From positions 5,961,501 through 6,025,500 of the forward strand of contig CM057475.1 in NCBI GenBank assembly GCA_030035585.1: a stretch of 64,000 nt of DNA. Direction: 5' to 3'. Positions 34,346 to 47,045 of the stretch are shown piece after piece. Source of the DNA: Dugong dugon. Lineage: Eukaryota > Chordata > Mammalia > Sirenia > Dugongidae. The notes below the pieces were generated by a model. That model made no database searches and was not told the DNA's origin. It worked only from the letters and a program-made list of their open reading frames with translations. The position numbers and the translations under genes are program-made. Position 1 is the stretch's first letter, and the number at the start of each line of letters is the position of its first letter.

Positions 34346-34849
34346 CTTATTCATAAGGTTGTTGTGAAAATTAAGTGAGACAGAAGCACCTGGCACAGTG
34401 CTTAGCCCATAGTCATCAATGAATGCCCAGCGAGGCTGGTCTGTGTGCATCCAATTGGTGCTTGTTAGGTTTTCTCCATATCTGCGCAAATGAGAGGGGA
34501 TGACGGGAGCTACTTTCTCTTTGGATATCAAAGGAAACTCAACTTGAGTATGCAAAACATAATAGGAAGGAACTGTCAAAATTTTAAGGCTAGGGTGGAA
34601 CCATGTTACAACATCTAACTCCCCATGCTCTGCAAGTCACTTCTCTTTCCAGCTGAAGTACAAACTGAAAATACCCCGCAGTCACTTCCTTCTCGGGCTG
34701 CTGGGCCAAAGAAGGAAGGCCAAAGAAAGCAAATGCTGCTGTTTTACTGCAGATGATCTTAAAATCCAGACTTCAAGTTTTCCTGATGAAAAAGCAACAG
34801 TTGTCCTTTGAGTAGAAATGAGAAAGCACAGAAAAATATAAAGAATGAT
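34346..34849. other. Intergenic, unassigned
   Basis: The start (TAAGGTTGTTGTGAAAATTAAG, in two parts about 34352-34410) may be further MIR. The rest is not recognised. Confidence 0.4.
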
Positions 34850-35085
34850 AATTGCTAACCTTCACTGATAGCTTAACTGTGTGTTGGGGTCTGGGCTCTG
34901 CTCTTTATATTATTTTATTTTATCCTCATAATAGTCCTATCAGGAATGTGCTGTTACTACCATCCCCATTTTATAGACAGGAAAACTGAGACTTCAAAGA
35001 CTAAGTAATGTTTCCAAGTAGTACAGAAGGTAAGAGGGGAGCTAGGATTCTCACCCTGGCTCTGTATCTCCACCACTGAACTGTA
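34850..35085 (-). repeat. MIR
   Basis: Long MIR in reverse: TAATTGCTAACCTTCACTGA, TTATCCTCATAATAGTCC, ATTTTATAGACAGGAAAACT and GTAAGAGGGGAGCTAGGATT. Confidence 0.75.
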
Positions 35086-35624
35086 CATACTGCTTTGTTG
35101 ACTAAGAGAATAGCAAATCTGTTCTTTTTTCTCTGCCCCTCTTCCATAAAATGACACACATCCTTCCATTTTAGCAACCATCAAAGCATTTTTTCAAACG
35201 TACCTGTGCCCAAAATGGTCTTGTTCAGTAAAAAGACTTTGAAGTGCTTTTCGCTGGGCTCTTACAGCCTGTTGGAACCTGTGTGTGCTCGATGAAGCCG
35301 CCGTCCATGCTGGTGGAGCTCCACGCCAGAGCTGGGCCATAACTCATACGACTGTGCAAGTCAAGTTTCCTGGAAAACAGTAGCGATCACCGTGACAAAC
35401 TAAACAACCAGTTGGGAAAGGAGGCTATTTTCTCAAACACATCACTGTTACAATCATTTTCCTCAGGAAAAACTCTACAGCATATATCTCTGTACCTTTG
35501 CCAGAAGCTCTGACATGTTCTAACACCATCTCCGTATCTCATGAAACGAATGGAAGTGTTCTCAGCCACCTCCACTGCCTCCCCTTCCCCCATTTCATCA
35601 GCACACAGCTGGTCCATGCTGCCT
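35086..35624. other. Intergenic, unassigned
   Basis: No gene or repeat that I can support. Confidence 0.4.
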
Positions 35625-35730
35625 TCTCAGGTCAGTCTGGGACACAGAGGCTGGGTCTGGAGTCCTGCCTCTGCCCCACACCAGTCTTGTGGCCTTGGTC
35701 AAGTTATTCCACTGAATCACAGTCTAAAAA
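35625..35730 (+). repeat. MIR fragment
   Basis: GAGGCTGGGTCTGGAGTCCT, then TGTGGCCTTGGTCAAGTTAT, is the MIR sense core. Confidence 0.55.
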
Positions 35731-35989
35731 ATTCAGACAGCAAGGCTTGCAGGTTTACAGGATGTTGGTAACTCATTAACATACACGATGAGCACAGCAT
35801 ATTTTCTTGGCTCAAAACAGGTTAACACAGTGAAGGTGCCAGGCCTGTGGTCCATTTTTTGCCTGGGGAGAAAATAGGAAAGCTTTTGCTTCTGGAAAGG
35901 CGGAGAGACAGTGCCCATGGGGAGATGGGAGAAGGAGGGAAGGGCTGGGCTGGCTGGGGAGGAGGCCAGGCAAGAGAGTTGAGGACTGT

Positions 35990-36125
35990 TTTTTTAAATT
36001 AAATTTTTTTCTTTTGGTGAGTATGTATATAACAACAAATTTGCCATTTCGACATTTTTCACATGTGTGATTCAGTGACATCAATTACTTTCATCTTGCT
36101 GTGTAACCACCACCACTGTCTGTTT
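35990..36125 (-). repeat. L1-like 3'-end segment
   Basis: GTGAGTATGTATATAACAAC, ATTCAGTGACATCAATTACT and GTAACCACCACCACTGTCTG match the segment that also occurs at 26275-26375, 63075-63140 and 63830-63960. Confidence 0.55.
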
Positions 36126-36190
36126 GAGGAGGACGTTTAAGGCACTTGCTGTGGGGTATGTGATAAAAGTCTGCTCCTCTCTCCCTGTGG

Positions 36191-36393
36191 ACCAAAACCA
36201 TTTGCATGCAAGTCAACTCTGACTCATGGCGACCCCATGTGTGTCAAAGCAGAATGTGCTCCATAGGGTTCTCAATGGCTGATTTTTGGGGAAGTAGATA
36301 TCCAGGCCTTTCTTCCAAGGTGCCTTTGGGTGAACTCAAACCTCCAACCTTTCAGTTTGCATCCGAGCACTGTTAATCCTTTGCAACACCCTG
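36191..36393 (-). mobile_element. AfroSINE
   Basis: ACCAAAACCATTTGCATGCA, CTCATGGCGACCCCATGTG, TTTCTTCCAAGGTGCCTTTG and a terminal ACACCCTG. Diverged; ends are approximate. Confidence 0.8.
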
Positions 36394-37139
36394 CCCTCAC
36401 CACCCCCTCCATGGACTCTTCCATAAATTCTACTTTGTGCACTGCTTCCTCTGGGTGACTGGGTTTATTTGAGGGCAGCCCAAGAGGAAGATGAAGGGAA
36501 CGACAGTCAGCTCTTGCAGGAGAGGGAATGAACACATGCCGGGAGCAGTGAGTGACTCAAAGCCCAGACTGGAGCAGGGTGTGCAAGAGTGCAGGGAGCG
36601 TGGGAGGAGAGTGGAGAGCTGGCAGGCCCTCTGCTGCTCTGAGCAGTGGCCAATTCAATCTTGCTGAGCACCTGCTGTGTGTTTGGTGGCTGGTCTAGAG
36701 GAAAACATTTTGGTTCCAAGAGATGGGAAATCGTGCTCTGATGGCTGAACACACAAGGTTCAGCTATAGCAGGGCAGGGTGGGGAGTCCCAGAGGGACCA
36801 CATGGACTAGGAGTGGAGGTCCTAAAACAACAGGGCTGCCGCCAGAAGAAGGTGGAGGAAGGCAGCAGGACAAACAGCCACTGTCCACCACAGTGACCAA
36901 GGAAGAGCACCAAGTCCCCCTGATTCACGGTCTCAGAGCTCTGTCAGCCATGAGGAACCTGAGGGAGACAGTTCTCCCCAGCAAGTCAACTGATTCCCTA
37001 AGGGAGATGCTATGATAAAGTCAGCAACAATTTGTTCTAAGTGCTTTCCCCCAAGGCATTTAAACACTTAGCAGAACGCAGGAATCAAGCAAGAATTCCA
37101 CACTGCCTTGTAAGGAAGAGCCAGGTGTGGTGTCCAGCC
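36394..37139. other. Intergenic, unassigned
   Basis: Unique-looking sequence without a supported exon. The 98-codon minus frame has no known motif. Confidence 0.4.
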
Positions 37140-37318
37140 CCCGCAGGATGGAATGTTAATTCGAAAGAGTGGAGGTTGGAGTCCACCTAAATGCACCTTG
37201 GAAGAGAGGCCTGGCGATATGCTTCTAAAAAATCAGCCACTGAAAGCCCTAGGGAGCACAGTTCTACTCTGACACCCGTGGGTTTGCCATGAATCAGAGT
37301 TGAATCCACAGCAACTGT
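37140..37318 (+). mobile_element. AfroSINE
   Basis: GTGGAGGTTGGAGTCCACCT, GAGAGGCCTGGCGATATGCT, CACTGAAAGCCCTAGGGAGC and GTTTGCCATGAATCAGAGTT. The 5' end is diverged. Confidence 0.8.
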
Positions 37319-37339
37319 TTTTATTTATTTTTTTGTAAG

Positions 37340-37860
37340 CCTTCATTTGTTGACTGTCATGTCTGTGGAGGGTTCACTACGTGACGGGTGCTATGCTAGG
37401 CTCTGGGGTGGAGGCACAAAGATGGAACAGACAGACGGCCCCTGCTTTGAGGAGTGCCGTGAGTCTCCCACGGGACCGACACACATAGACGTTAGGGGAT
37501 GACATTCCTACAGCACCTGTGAAGAGGGAGGGCCACAGGAGACCAGGGGTGCTGCTGTGAGAGGGGATGAGGAGAGATTACGCCAAGAAGAGCTGTTTGA
37601 GTTGGGCAGAATGCTGCCAGCTGAGGTAGAGGATGACGAGAGGACAAAGGCCCACCTGTAAGTTTAAAGGGCCTGGTTTGGTGGTCACTCAGGGCTATGG
37701 GGTGAGCAGTGAGCAAGTGGAGAGGTCAGTAAGGCCCAGACCACGGAGGGTCTCTTAGGCCTGCCTGAAGAGTTGAGACTCTACTCTGAAGGCATTTGGG
37801 GCATCTCAGGCAAGATTTTTAGCAGTGAGAAACAGAAGCTGACTCTGGCTGAGAAGGAAT
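37340..37860 (+). repeat. Ancient mammalian repeat, family not assigned
   Basis: GTGCTATGCTAGGCTCTGG, CCACGGAGGGTCTCTTAGGC and CTACTCTGAAGGCATTTGGG occur in the order of a widespread, very old repeat seen in many mammals. I cannot name the family safely. Confidence 0.5.
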
Positions 37861-39000
37861 TGTTTGAATGGAAACCAGGGAACTTAAAGAATTAATGGCC
37901 AGGAAGGCTGAAGAAGCAGGCTGGATAAAGGACAGGGACAAAGAGAGGCAACAAAGCTGTAAGTATAGCCAGAGTCACACCACAAAACCCATGGTCCTTG
38001 CTGTTGAGGTAGCCTGCACTGCTCACCTCACAGGATGCTGGATGCCGCAGCTGCCCCAACTGCCCTGGCTGAACCCCAGACACGGGACCCAGCTGCCACT
38101 GTGGAGCTACAAGAAAACATCCTCTCTCTCAGCAACCTGTGTCACAAGCTCTAGGACAAGGCTGGGGCAGGGGCATCCAATTGACCAAGTGTGGGTAACC
38201 TGCTCATGTCAAGACTCTGCTCCCGGCACGATCCATAATGTGGGGAGGTCCTCGAACATAAGAACGGGGTCTGATGATGGGTAGCCAAAAACAAACAAAC
38301 AAAAAAGGACAAAAAACTCAAAACAACAACTGCACAGAGAAGAAATGGCCTGATATCTATTTTAGGACTACTATTTAGCAGTAATGTGGCTAATGGTCTG
38401 CAGGAGGAGATAATGGACAGGTAACAAGATAGGAATCGAGTGAAATAGCCTATGTTAGAGATGTCTAAATTCTAAACTAGAGCTAGCATTGTTGAGGAAG
38501 GGGAAAAACAGCCATATTTCAGAAGTAGAAACAAAGAAGTTTGTGAAGATCCTGAAATGAGCCAATGAAAGTCAGGCTCTGGGACTTCTGCTGGAGCCAT
38601 TGCGGGGGTGAAGCTTTCTACCAGGGCTATGTCAGCCTGGAGCTGTTGGTGGTCATCTTGTCATACTTTGGGCAAGCTTGTCTGAGAGTGAAGCCTACAC
38701 AGAAGAAAGCAGAGTCATGAGATGGGACAGAGTCTGCTGCCATTCATTGAGCACTTATATCAGCCATATGCTAGAAGCTGTAGGTAGACTTTTCAGTTAT
38801 GTGAACCAATATGTATGAGTTGGCTTAAATCACTTAAAGATGAAAATTTTATGACTAGACCATTGAAATTTGGAGTCTATCTCAGAAAAGAAATAAAGTA
38901 GGAGAAAGATGTGGGAAAATTAAAGCTGAAGTTGTGGATATGATCTCAGAGTGTGTAGGAGAAGACGGCTGTGGACAGAACCACTGGATGAACAAATATT
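37861..39000. other. Intergenic, unassigned
   Basis: A 138-codon frame at 37868-38284 has no known domain. A weak MIR-like piece (GCCATTCATTGAGCACTTAT) lies near 38738. No gene is called. Confidence 0.4.
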
Positions 39001-39649
39001 TGTCTTTTTTTTTTTTTTTGAGACTTGGTCTTGCTTACTTTATTTTTTTTTATTGTGCTTTAGGTAAAGGTTTTCTTCAGCTCTGCCTGGAACCCTCTAT
39101 TGTGATCCCTGTCAGAGTAGTCTGTGGTGACAGCTGGGCACCATCTAGTTGCTCTGAACTCAGTCTGGTGGAGGCCGTGGTTCTTGTGGTCCATTAGTCC
39201 TTTAGACTAATCTTTCCCTTGTGTCTTTGGTTTTCTTCATTCTCCCTTGCTCCAGATGGGGCGGGACCAGTGGAGTATCTTATATGGCTGCTCACAAGCT
39301 TTTAAGATCCCACATGATACTCACCAAAATAGCATGTGGAACATTTTCTTTATAAACTATGTTGTTGAGCTAGATGTCCCCTGAGACTACGGTCCCCAGC
39401 CCTCAGTCCAGTAATTTGGTCCGTCAGGGAGTTTGGATGTGTCTATGAAGCTTCCATGACCTTGCATTGGTCAAGTTGTGTTGGATTGTCAGTAATGAGT
39501 ACTGTCTTACCCTTCACCAAAGTTACCATTTACCTATTGTCTATTTAGTGTTTTTCTCTCCCCACCCTTCCTCTCCCTCGTAACCATTAAAGATTGTTTC
39601 TTTCTGAGTGTAAACCTTTTCACGAGTTTTTATAATAGTGTTCTCATAC

Positions 39650-42600
39650 GGTATTTGTTTTTTCGTAACTGACGTATTTCACTCAGCATAATGCCCTCCA
39701 GATTCATCCATGTTGTGAGGTGTTTCCTGGATTCATCACTGTTCTTTATCATTGAGTAGTATTCCATTGTGTGTATACACCATAGTTTGTTTATCCATTC
39801 ATCTGTTGATGGACACTTAGGTTGTTTCCATCTCTTTGCTATTGTGAATAATGCTGCAATGAAGATGGATGTGCATATGTCTATTTGTGTGACTGCTCTT
39901 ATTTCCCAAGGATATATTCCTAGGAGTGAGATTGCTGGATAATGTGGTATTTCTATTTCTAGCTTTTTAAGGAAGTACCATATCATTTTCCAAAATGGTT
40001 GTACCATAAGAGTTCCAATCTCCCTGTAGCCTGTCCAATATTTATTATTCCCTATGTTTTTGATTCATGCCAGTAATGTCAGTGTGAGATGATATTTCAT
40101 TGTAGTTTTGATTTGCATTTCTCTAATGGCTAGTGATTGTGGGCATTTCCTCATACATCTGTTAGCCACCAGAACGTCTTCTTTGGTGAAGTGTCTGTTA
40201 ATATCCTTTGCCCATTTTTTAATTGGATTATTTGACTTTTTGTTGTAGAGGTGTGGGATTTTCCTACAGATTTTAGAGATTAGACCTTTGTCAGATATGT
40301 CATAGCCGAATTTTTTCCCCCAGTTTGTAGGTTCTCTTCTTACTCTTTTGCTGGAGTCTTTTGAGGAGCATAAGTGTTTGATTTTTAGAAGATCTCGGTT
40401 ATCTAGCTTATCTTCTGGTGTTTGTGGATTGTTAGTTATGGTTTGTATCCTGTTTATGCTATGTATTAGGGCCTCTAGTGTTGACTCTATTTTTTCTTCT
40501 ATGATCTTTATAGTTTTTGGTTTTGTAATTATGTTTTTTACCATTTTGAATTAGTTTTTGTGTATGGTGTGAGGTATGGGTCCTGTCTCATTTTTTTGCA
40601 GATGGACATCCAGCTTTGCCAGCATCATATGTTGAAAAGACTGTCTTTTCCCCATTTAATGGACTTTGGGCCTTTGTTGAAGATCAGGTGACTGTAGGTG
40701 TATGGATTTACATCCGGGTTCTCAATTCTGTTCCATTGGGCAATGTGGCAGTCATTGTACCAGTACCAGGCTGTTTTGACCCGAGGTCAGGTAGTGCGAG
40801 TCCTCCTGCTTTATTGTTGTTCTTCAGTAGTGCTTTACTTATCTGGGGCCTTTTCACCTTCCATATAAGGTTAATGATTAGTTTTTCCATCTCTTTAAAG
40901 ACTCTGTGGGTATTCGGATAGGGATTGCATCGTATTTGTAGATTGCTTTGGGTAGAATTGACATTTTCACAATGTTGAATCTACCTATCCGTGAGCATGG
41001 TATGTTTTTCCATTTATATAGGTCTCTTTTGGTTTCTTGCAGTACTGTTTTGTAGTTTTCTTTGTACAGGTCTTTTACATTCCTAGTTAGATTTATTCCT
41101 AAGTATCTTAGGGGCTATTATAAATGGTATTGCTTTCCTGATCTCCTTTTCGTAGTTTTCTTTATTGGTGTATAGGAATCCAACTGATTTTTGTATGTTG
41201 ATATTGTATCCTGCTACTCTGCTGAGTCTTTCTATTAGTTGCAGTAGTTTTCTTGTGAAGTCTTTAGGGTTCTCAGTGTATAGAATCATATCATCCACAC
41301 TTAGGGAGAGTTTTACTTCTTCCTTACCAATTTAGATGCCCTTTATTTCTTTTTCTTGCCTTATTGCTCTAGGTAGGACTTCCAGCACAATGTTAAATAG
41401 GAGTGGTGATAAAGGACATCCTTGTCTTGTTTGTGTTCTCAAGGGCAATGTTTTCAGCTTCTTTCCATTAATAATGATGTTGGCTATTGGTTTTGTATAA
41501 AAAAAGAACCAAATCCGTTGCCATTGAGTCAATTCCAACTCATGTGACCCTACAGGACATAGTAGAACTGCCCCCATAGAATTTCCAAGGAGCAGCTGGT
41601 GGATTCGAACTGCCGACCTTTTGGTTAGCATCCGTACCACTTAACCACTGTGCCACCAGGGCTCCGTATAGATGCCCTTTATTATGCTGAGGAATTTCCC
41701 TTCTATACCTACTTTATTGAGAGTTTTTATCAGGAATGGGTGTAGGACTTTATCAAATGTCTTTTCTGCCTCAATTGAAATGATCATTCTTTTCTTTCAT
41801 TTATTTATATGGTGGATTATGTTGATTGATTTTCTATTGTTGAACCATCCTTGAATACCTAGTATGAATCCACTTGGTCAGGGTGTATTATTTTTTTGAT
41901 ATGATGCTGAATTCTATTGGCAAGAATTTTGTTGAGTATTTTTGCATCTATATTCATGAGAGATATTAGTCTGTAATTTTCTTTTTCTGTGGTGTCTTTG
42001 CCTGGTTTTGGTATCAGGATTATGCTGGTTGTAAGTATCTTTTCCTTTTCTGTGCTCTGAAAAAGTTTGAGTAGTACTGGTGTGAGCTCTTCTCTGAATG
42101 TTTGGTAGACTTCTCCAGTGAAGCCATCTGGGCCAGGGCTTTTTATGTTGGGAGTTTTTTTTTTTTTTTTTTTTTTTTTTGTATTACCTTTTCAGTTGCT
42201 TCTCTTGTTATGGGTCTGTTCAGATTTTCTACCTCAGTTTGTGTTAGTTTAGGTAGGTAGTGTGTTTCTAGAAATATGTCCATTTCCTCTAGGTTTTCAA
42301 ATTTGTTGGAGTATAGTTTTTCATATTGCTCTGTTACGATCCTTTTTATTTCAGTTGGCTCTGTTGTAATGTCCCCCATTTCATTCCTTACTTGGGTTAT
42401 TTGCTTCCTCTCCTGTTTTTCTTTTGTCAATTTGGCCAATGGTTTGTTGATTTTGTTTATCCTTTCAAAGAACCAACTTTTGGTTTTGTTGATTCTTTCT
42501 ATTGTTTTTCTATTCTCTATTTCGTCTATTTCTGCTATGGTCTTTAATATTGCCTTTCTTCTGGTGGCTGTGGGCTGCTTTTGCTGTTCCCTTTCTATCT

Positions 42601-43400
42601 GTTCAAGTTGTATAGCTAATGTTTTGATTTTGTCCCTTTCTTCCTTTTTGGTGTGTGCATCTATTGCTGTAAATTGACCTCTGAGCACTGCGTTTGTTGT
42701 ATCCCAAAGGTTTTTGTATGATGTTTTCATTCTCATTTGATTCTAGGAATTTTTTGATTCCATATTTGATTTCTTCTATTACTCAGTGATTTTTAAGCAA
42801 GGTGTTATTCAGTTTCCAAGTATTTGATTTTTTTCCCTTGCTTCTCCTGTTATTAATTTCTATTTTGATGGCATTGTGATCAGAGAAGATGCTTTGTATT
42901 ATCTCAATGTTTTGGATTTTGTTGAGGGTTACTTTTTGGCCTTAGGTGTAGTCTATTCTGGAAAATGTTCCATGTGCATTGGAAAAGATAGTGTACTTCG
43001 CTGCTGTTGGGTGGAGTGTTTTATATATGTCTATGAGGTCAGGTTGGTTGATTGTGGACTTTAGATCTTCTTTACCTTTGCTGAGTTTCTTTTTAGATGT
43101 TCTGTCTTTACCGAAAGTGGTATGTTGAAGTCTCCTACTATTATTGTGGAACTGTCAATTTCTCTTTTCAGTGTTGTTAAAGTTCATTTTATGTATTTTG
43201 GAGGCCCTGTCATTGGGTGTGTAGATATTTATTATGGTTATGTCCTTATTATGGATTGTCCCTTTAATCATTATATAATGTCCTTCCTTGTCTTTTATGG
43301 TGGATTTTGTTTTAAAGTCTATTTTATCTGTGATTAGTATTGCCACTCCTGCTTTTTTTTGGTTGCTGTTTGCTTGATATATTTTTTTTTTCCACTCTTT
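39650..43400 (-). pseudogene. L1 ORF2 remnant (copy 3)
   Basis: Minus frames include 42143-42736 (endonuclease-RT linker, [20 protein letters not shown]), 41332-41484 and 41083-41298 ([22 protein letters not shown] and a [18 protein letters not shown] active site), 40065-40544 and 39630-40007 (C-terminal end). Frames break repeatedly. An A-tract in the gene has grown to about 26 bases at 42157-42180. Confidence 0.9.
41500..41665 (-). mobile_element. AfroSINE inside L1 copy 3
   Basis: AAAGAACCAAATCCGTTGCC, AACTGCCCCCATAGAATTTC, GGTGGATTCGAACTGCCGAC and CACTGTGCCACCAGGGCTCC. GTATA at 41495-41499 and 41666-41670 marks a short duplication of L1 sequence. Confidence 0.92.
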
Positions 43401-44584
43401 GATTTTTAATAATTTATGTCTTTGTTTCTAAGGTGCGTATCTTGTAGCCAGTATAATTATGGGTCCTGTTTTTTTAATCCATTCTGTCACTCTCTGTCTC
43501 TTTATGGGTGCATTTAAGCCATTTAAATTTAGTGTGATTCGTTTCAGTGCCTTTTCTACTGGAAGGCCAACTAGTATTTTATTTGGGTCACTTTCTGGAG
43601 CCATCTTGTCCTGTTTTTTTAATATGTTTTCGTATTGTCGGTTGTCTTCGGGACATTCAGGAATTATTTTCTTTGTTTATTGATTGTCGATTTGTTTGTT
43701 TTGTTCTGCTTTTTTGTTTTATTTGGTTATGTCGGGCAGGTGGGCCGGGTGTGGTTTGTTGCTTGCTTGTCTGTGGACACGATACTTCTCACCACCTTGT
43801 CCAGGTGAACAGGGCTGGTGTCTCAGCTATGGTGCAGCAGGGCAGGTCCAGCGGGGGGCAGGGGAGCAAGCATGGGTCATTTGCACCATGTACTGTGGCC
43901 AATAGGTTAGGGCCAGGGGGCAGTGCAGGGTGGGGTCAGGTGGTCCGTGCCTGTGTCACTTGGGATGTGGTGTTTGTCACATAATGCAGATAGGCAGGAG
44001 GGAAGAGAGAGGATGTGATGTGTTAAGCGAGTGCTTTGTCTCCTATTGGAAGCTCCGCAAAGTTGCTTTCTTGTACTCCCTGTCTGCAGTCCTTGGTGGC
44101 TGAAGTCCAAGATGGTGAATCTGGGTGGCGGTAAGATGGTGTGTCTCTGGCTGAGTGACCGTGGCCCGTTGGAAAGCGGTGGAGGCCTCGTACAGGGAAG
44201 GCGGTGGGGGGAAGCATGTATACCTGGTTACCAGGTGCTCTGTCTCCTGCTGAACACTCCATGAAGTTGCCTTCCTGTACTTCCTGACTGCGTTCCTTGA
44301 TAGTCCAAGATGGCAAATCTATGCCACTTTAGCTGGTAGCGGACCTCCACTCCGTAGCTCTCCTTGTTCTCTGTTCTGTCAGTTTCTTATTCCATTCAGT
44401 GCTTGATGGAGTTCTTTATCCCTTCATTTGATGCTTAGGGCTCCAGGATTGATGTTTGTATCTGTTTTACTTAGTTTTTCAGGTCTTTGCTGCAGAGGGA
44501 TGGCATGGTGCTTCTGTCTATAGTGCCATGTTGGTGCTGCCTCACTGATGAGCCCATATTTGGCTGCAAGTACAGAAGTATGAG

Positions 44585-44655
44585 GCACTGGTGGTTCAGT
44601 GGTAGAATTCTCACCTTCCCTGTGGGAGACTCAGGTTCGATTCCTGGCCAATGCA
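44585..44655 (+). pseudogene. tRNA-Gly(TCC)-like SINE head
   Basis: A nearly intact cloverleaf sequence with good internal polymerase III boxes. It is fused to a SINE body, so it is read as a SINE promoter, not a tRNA gene. Confidence 0.7.
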
Positions 44656-44873
44656 CCTCACACACAGCCACCTCCTATCTGTCAGTGGAGATTTGCATGT
44701 TGCTATGATGCCAGACAGACTTCAGTGGAACTTCCAGACTAAGACAGACTAGGAAGAAAGGTCTGGCAATTTACTTCCAAAAATCATCCAATGAAAACTC
44801 GATGGATCACAACTGTCTTGTGCATAGGATTGCCATGAGTCAGGGGCTGACTCGACTTGACAGCAGCTAACAA
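44585..44873 (+). mobile_element. tRNA-Gly-headed SINE with AfroSINE-like tail
   Basis: The first 71 bp (44585-44655) fold like tRNA-Gly with a TCC anticodon: acceptor GCACTGG pairs with CCAATGC with one mismatch, box A TGGTTCAGTGG is at 44592-44602 and box B GGTTCGATTCC at 44634-44644. The body then runs ACTTCAGTGGAACTTCCAG, CAGACTAGGAAGAAAGG, ATCCAATGAAAACTCGATGG and GACTCGACTTGACAGCAGC. Confidence 0.85.
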
Positions 44874-45664
44874 CATTGGCACAGAGATACACTTAGAAAC
44901 ACTGATAAATAACTTCAAAGCATTAATGCTGGGATTCTTTTTATAAAGTACTAATGGTTTGTAGCAGATTGAGAAAAGCATTATCTATGACAGTTAAAAA
45001 CACAGAGACAGTGATTTTTTCTTTTTAAAGAAAACCACTGAGGTACTATTAGATGTTTTGGAAATATTTTCAAAACAAGGGAAAATGTATGTCTCTCCCC
45101 AGACCATTTCCAAGCAGGTGTGGACTTTTAAATGCCATTGAGCTGCTTGGCTTTAGTGCCGCTCCTCTCCTTGCTTTAGAAAGTGCAGTCATCAACAAGT
45201 CGTTTCAGATATTTTTTCCATTGTGAACTGTGGTATTTACTCTCCCCTTTCCCCAATGGTGCGTCATCCCTAATGAATATTTAAATGGATGGAACGTTTT
45301 AAAGACAAGAATTGGTCAAGCCTTGGAGCATGATTACCAGCTGCTCTGAGCCTCCTTTAAGACTCTAGCTTAAATTTTGGTGAACCTTGAAATTTGTTGC
45401 ACAAATCTACATTATTTTATATGGACACTTTAGCTAGAGAATTGTTGTCATACATTGTTGGTGAAGTAGACTCCCAGAGGTCAGTTTTGGGAAAATCAGC
45501 TTGAGTCTCATTCTGGCAGTGGAAGGTTGTGGAGTGGGAAACCCTTGGTGTGGTCCCATGGAGGTGGACTCCGATCTTAGTCTTTCAGCTGATTCTTGTT
45601 TCTCATGTCTTTGATGACCCCTCTCCTATGCCAAGTTCTGGTTTTTCTGTTAATCTAAACACAA
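44874..45664. other. Intergenic, unassigned
   Basis: Unique-looking AT-rich sequence with no supported gene or repeat. Confidence 0.4.
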
Positions 45665-47045
45665 TTGCTCTATTTTTTAAATATTAATTTTTGAATAGGT
45701 AACAGAGTATGTACACATAATATAAATTCAAAGATAGAGAGGGTGTAGCATGACAAGTTCTCCCTGTAACTGCTGCCCCTTTGCCACCCCAGGTCTTCCT
45801 CTCTAGAGGTAGCTACATTCAGTCTCTCTGTATTTTATGAAGATTCAATGTATATATATATGCTCCTCCCCACCCCCCCAAACAGTAACATAGTATATGC
45901 ACTCTTCTGTACCATGTTTTTCTTGACATAATGTATCTTGGAGATCCTTCCATACAGTACCCTAAAGATCTGTCTCATTCTTTTGACCGGACTCATTGCA
46001 CTCCATTGTATGAATAAATCACGATTTATTTAACCAATCCCTTGTTAGTGAACAGGAAGCAGCTTCCAGCTGTTTGCTATTACAAGCCACACTATAAAGA
46101 ATTTCCCAGTACCTATATAAATTTGTATGTGGAGAAGTATATCTTTAGGATAAATCCTTGAAGAGGAATCTATTGAATCAAAGGGTATATGCTTTGAAAT
46201 TCCTGACAAATATTGCTAATTGCTCTGCAGACATTGGGTTGATTTATACCACCTGCAGTAATGCGTGAGTACCTATTTCCCACATCTTCACCAAAGTAGA
46301 ATTCTATTACCTGTTTTGATTTAATATCTCAGTTTCAATTTGCATTGACCCTATTATGGGTGAGGTTAAACTTGTTTTCATGTGTTTAAGAACCATTTTT
46401 ATTTCCTTTTCTGTGAGTTGTCTCTTCATATCCTTTATCTTGTCTCAGTTGGGTTGTTAGTCTTTTTCTTATTGATTTATGGGAGCTCTGTATTGATTAA
46501 GGTAATGAGTTGAAAATGATTTCCCTCTTCTATATTTTAACTTTTGATGCTATTTTTTTCTTTCCAAACTAAACTTTTTTATTCTTATGGAGTTGAATTT
46601 ATCTGTTTGCCTTTTGGGCTTTGAGTCATACTTAGAAAGGCCCTCTTGACTCCAAGCTTATAGAACATCTCAAGTTTATGATTTTATTTATTACATTTAA
46701 ATATTTGATCCGTCTGGAATTTATTCTGGGGTAATGTCAGGCTGGAGTCCAGCTTTCCTCCAGATGGCTCTCCAGTGGTGCCAACACATTTTTAGAGTAA
46801 GCTCTCTCCCCACTGATGTGAAAAGTCCTTTATCTGTACATACTACATTCCTCTACTTATTTGTCAGTATTTGGATTTCTATTCTATTCTTGGCTATTAT
46901 GGCTTGTTTATATTTCCATATGAACTTTATAATCAACTTGTCTTGTTCCCTAAAAGTCTTGCTGGCATTTTTATTGGGATAACCTTAAACTTATAGGATA
47001 ACTTAGGAAGAGTTGATGTTTTATGATGTTGAGTCTGCCTATATT
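45665..47045 (-). mobile_element. Old L1M-type 3' part
   Basis: Reverse L1: ATTTTTGAATAGGTAACAGA, CCATACAGTACCCTAAAGAT, TCCATTGTATGAATAAATCA, TAGGATAAATCCTTGAAGAG and AAATATTTGATCCGTCTGGA follow the 3' UTR to ORF2 C-terminal order. Strongly decayed. Confidence 0.75.

Larger units (their letters stand above)
39018..44545 (-). mobile_element. L1 lacking ORF1 (copy 3)
   Basis: Minus-strand L1. The 3' UTR begins after a T-run at about 39042 and has its own short deletion near 39070. ORF2 remnants cover 39650-43400. At about 43545 the sequence jumps from just upstream of ORF2 into the 5' UTR, omitting about 1.4 kb that holds ORF1. The 5' end (TATAGTGCCATGTTG) matches copy 2. An AfroSINE sits inside at 41500-41665. 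No target-site duplication is evident. Confidence 0.85.

Noticed and set aside
37868-38284. 138-codon plus frame
   Set aside because: Lies beside an ancient repeat; no motif or codon signal supports it.
44585-44655. Functional tRNA-Gly gene
   Set aside because: Continuous with a SINE body and one acceptor-stem mismatch; treated as a SINE head.
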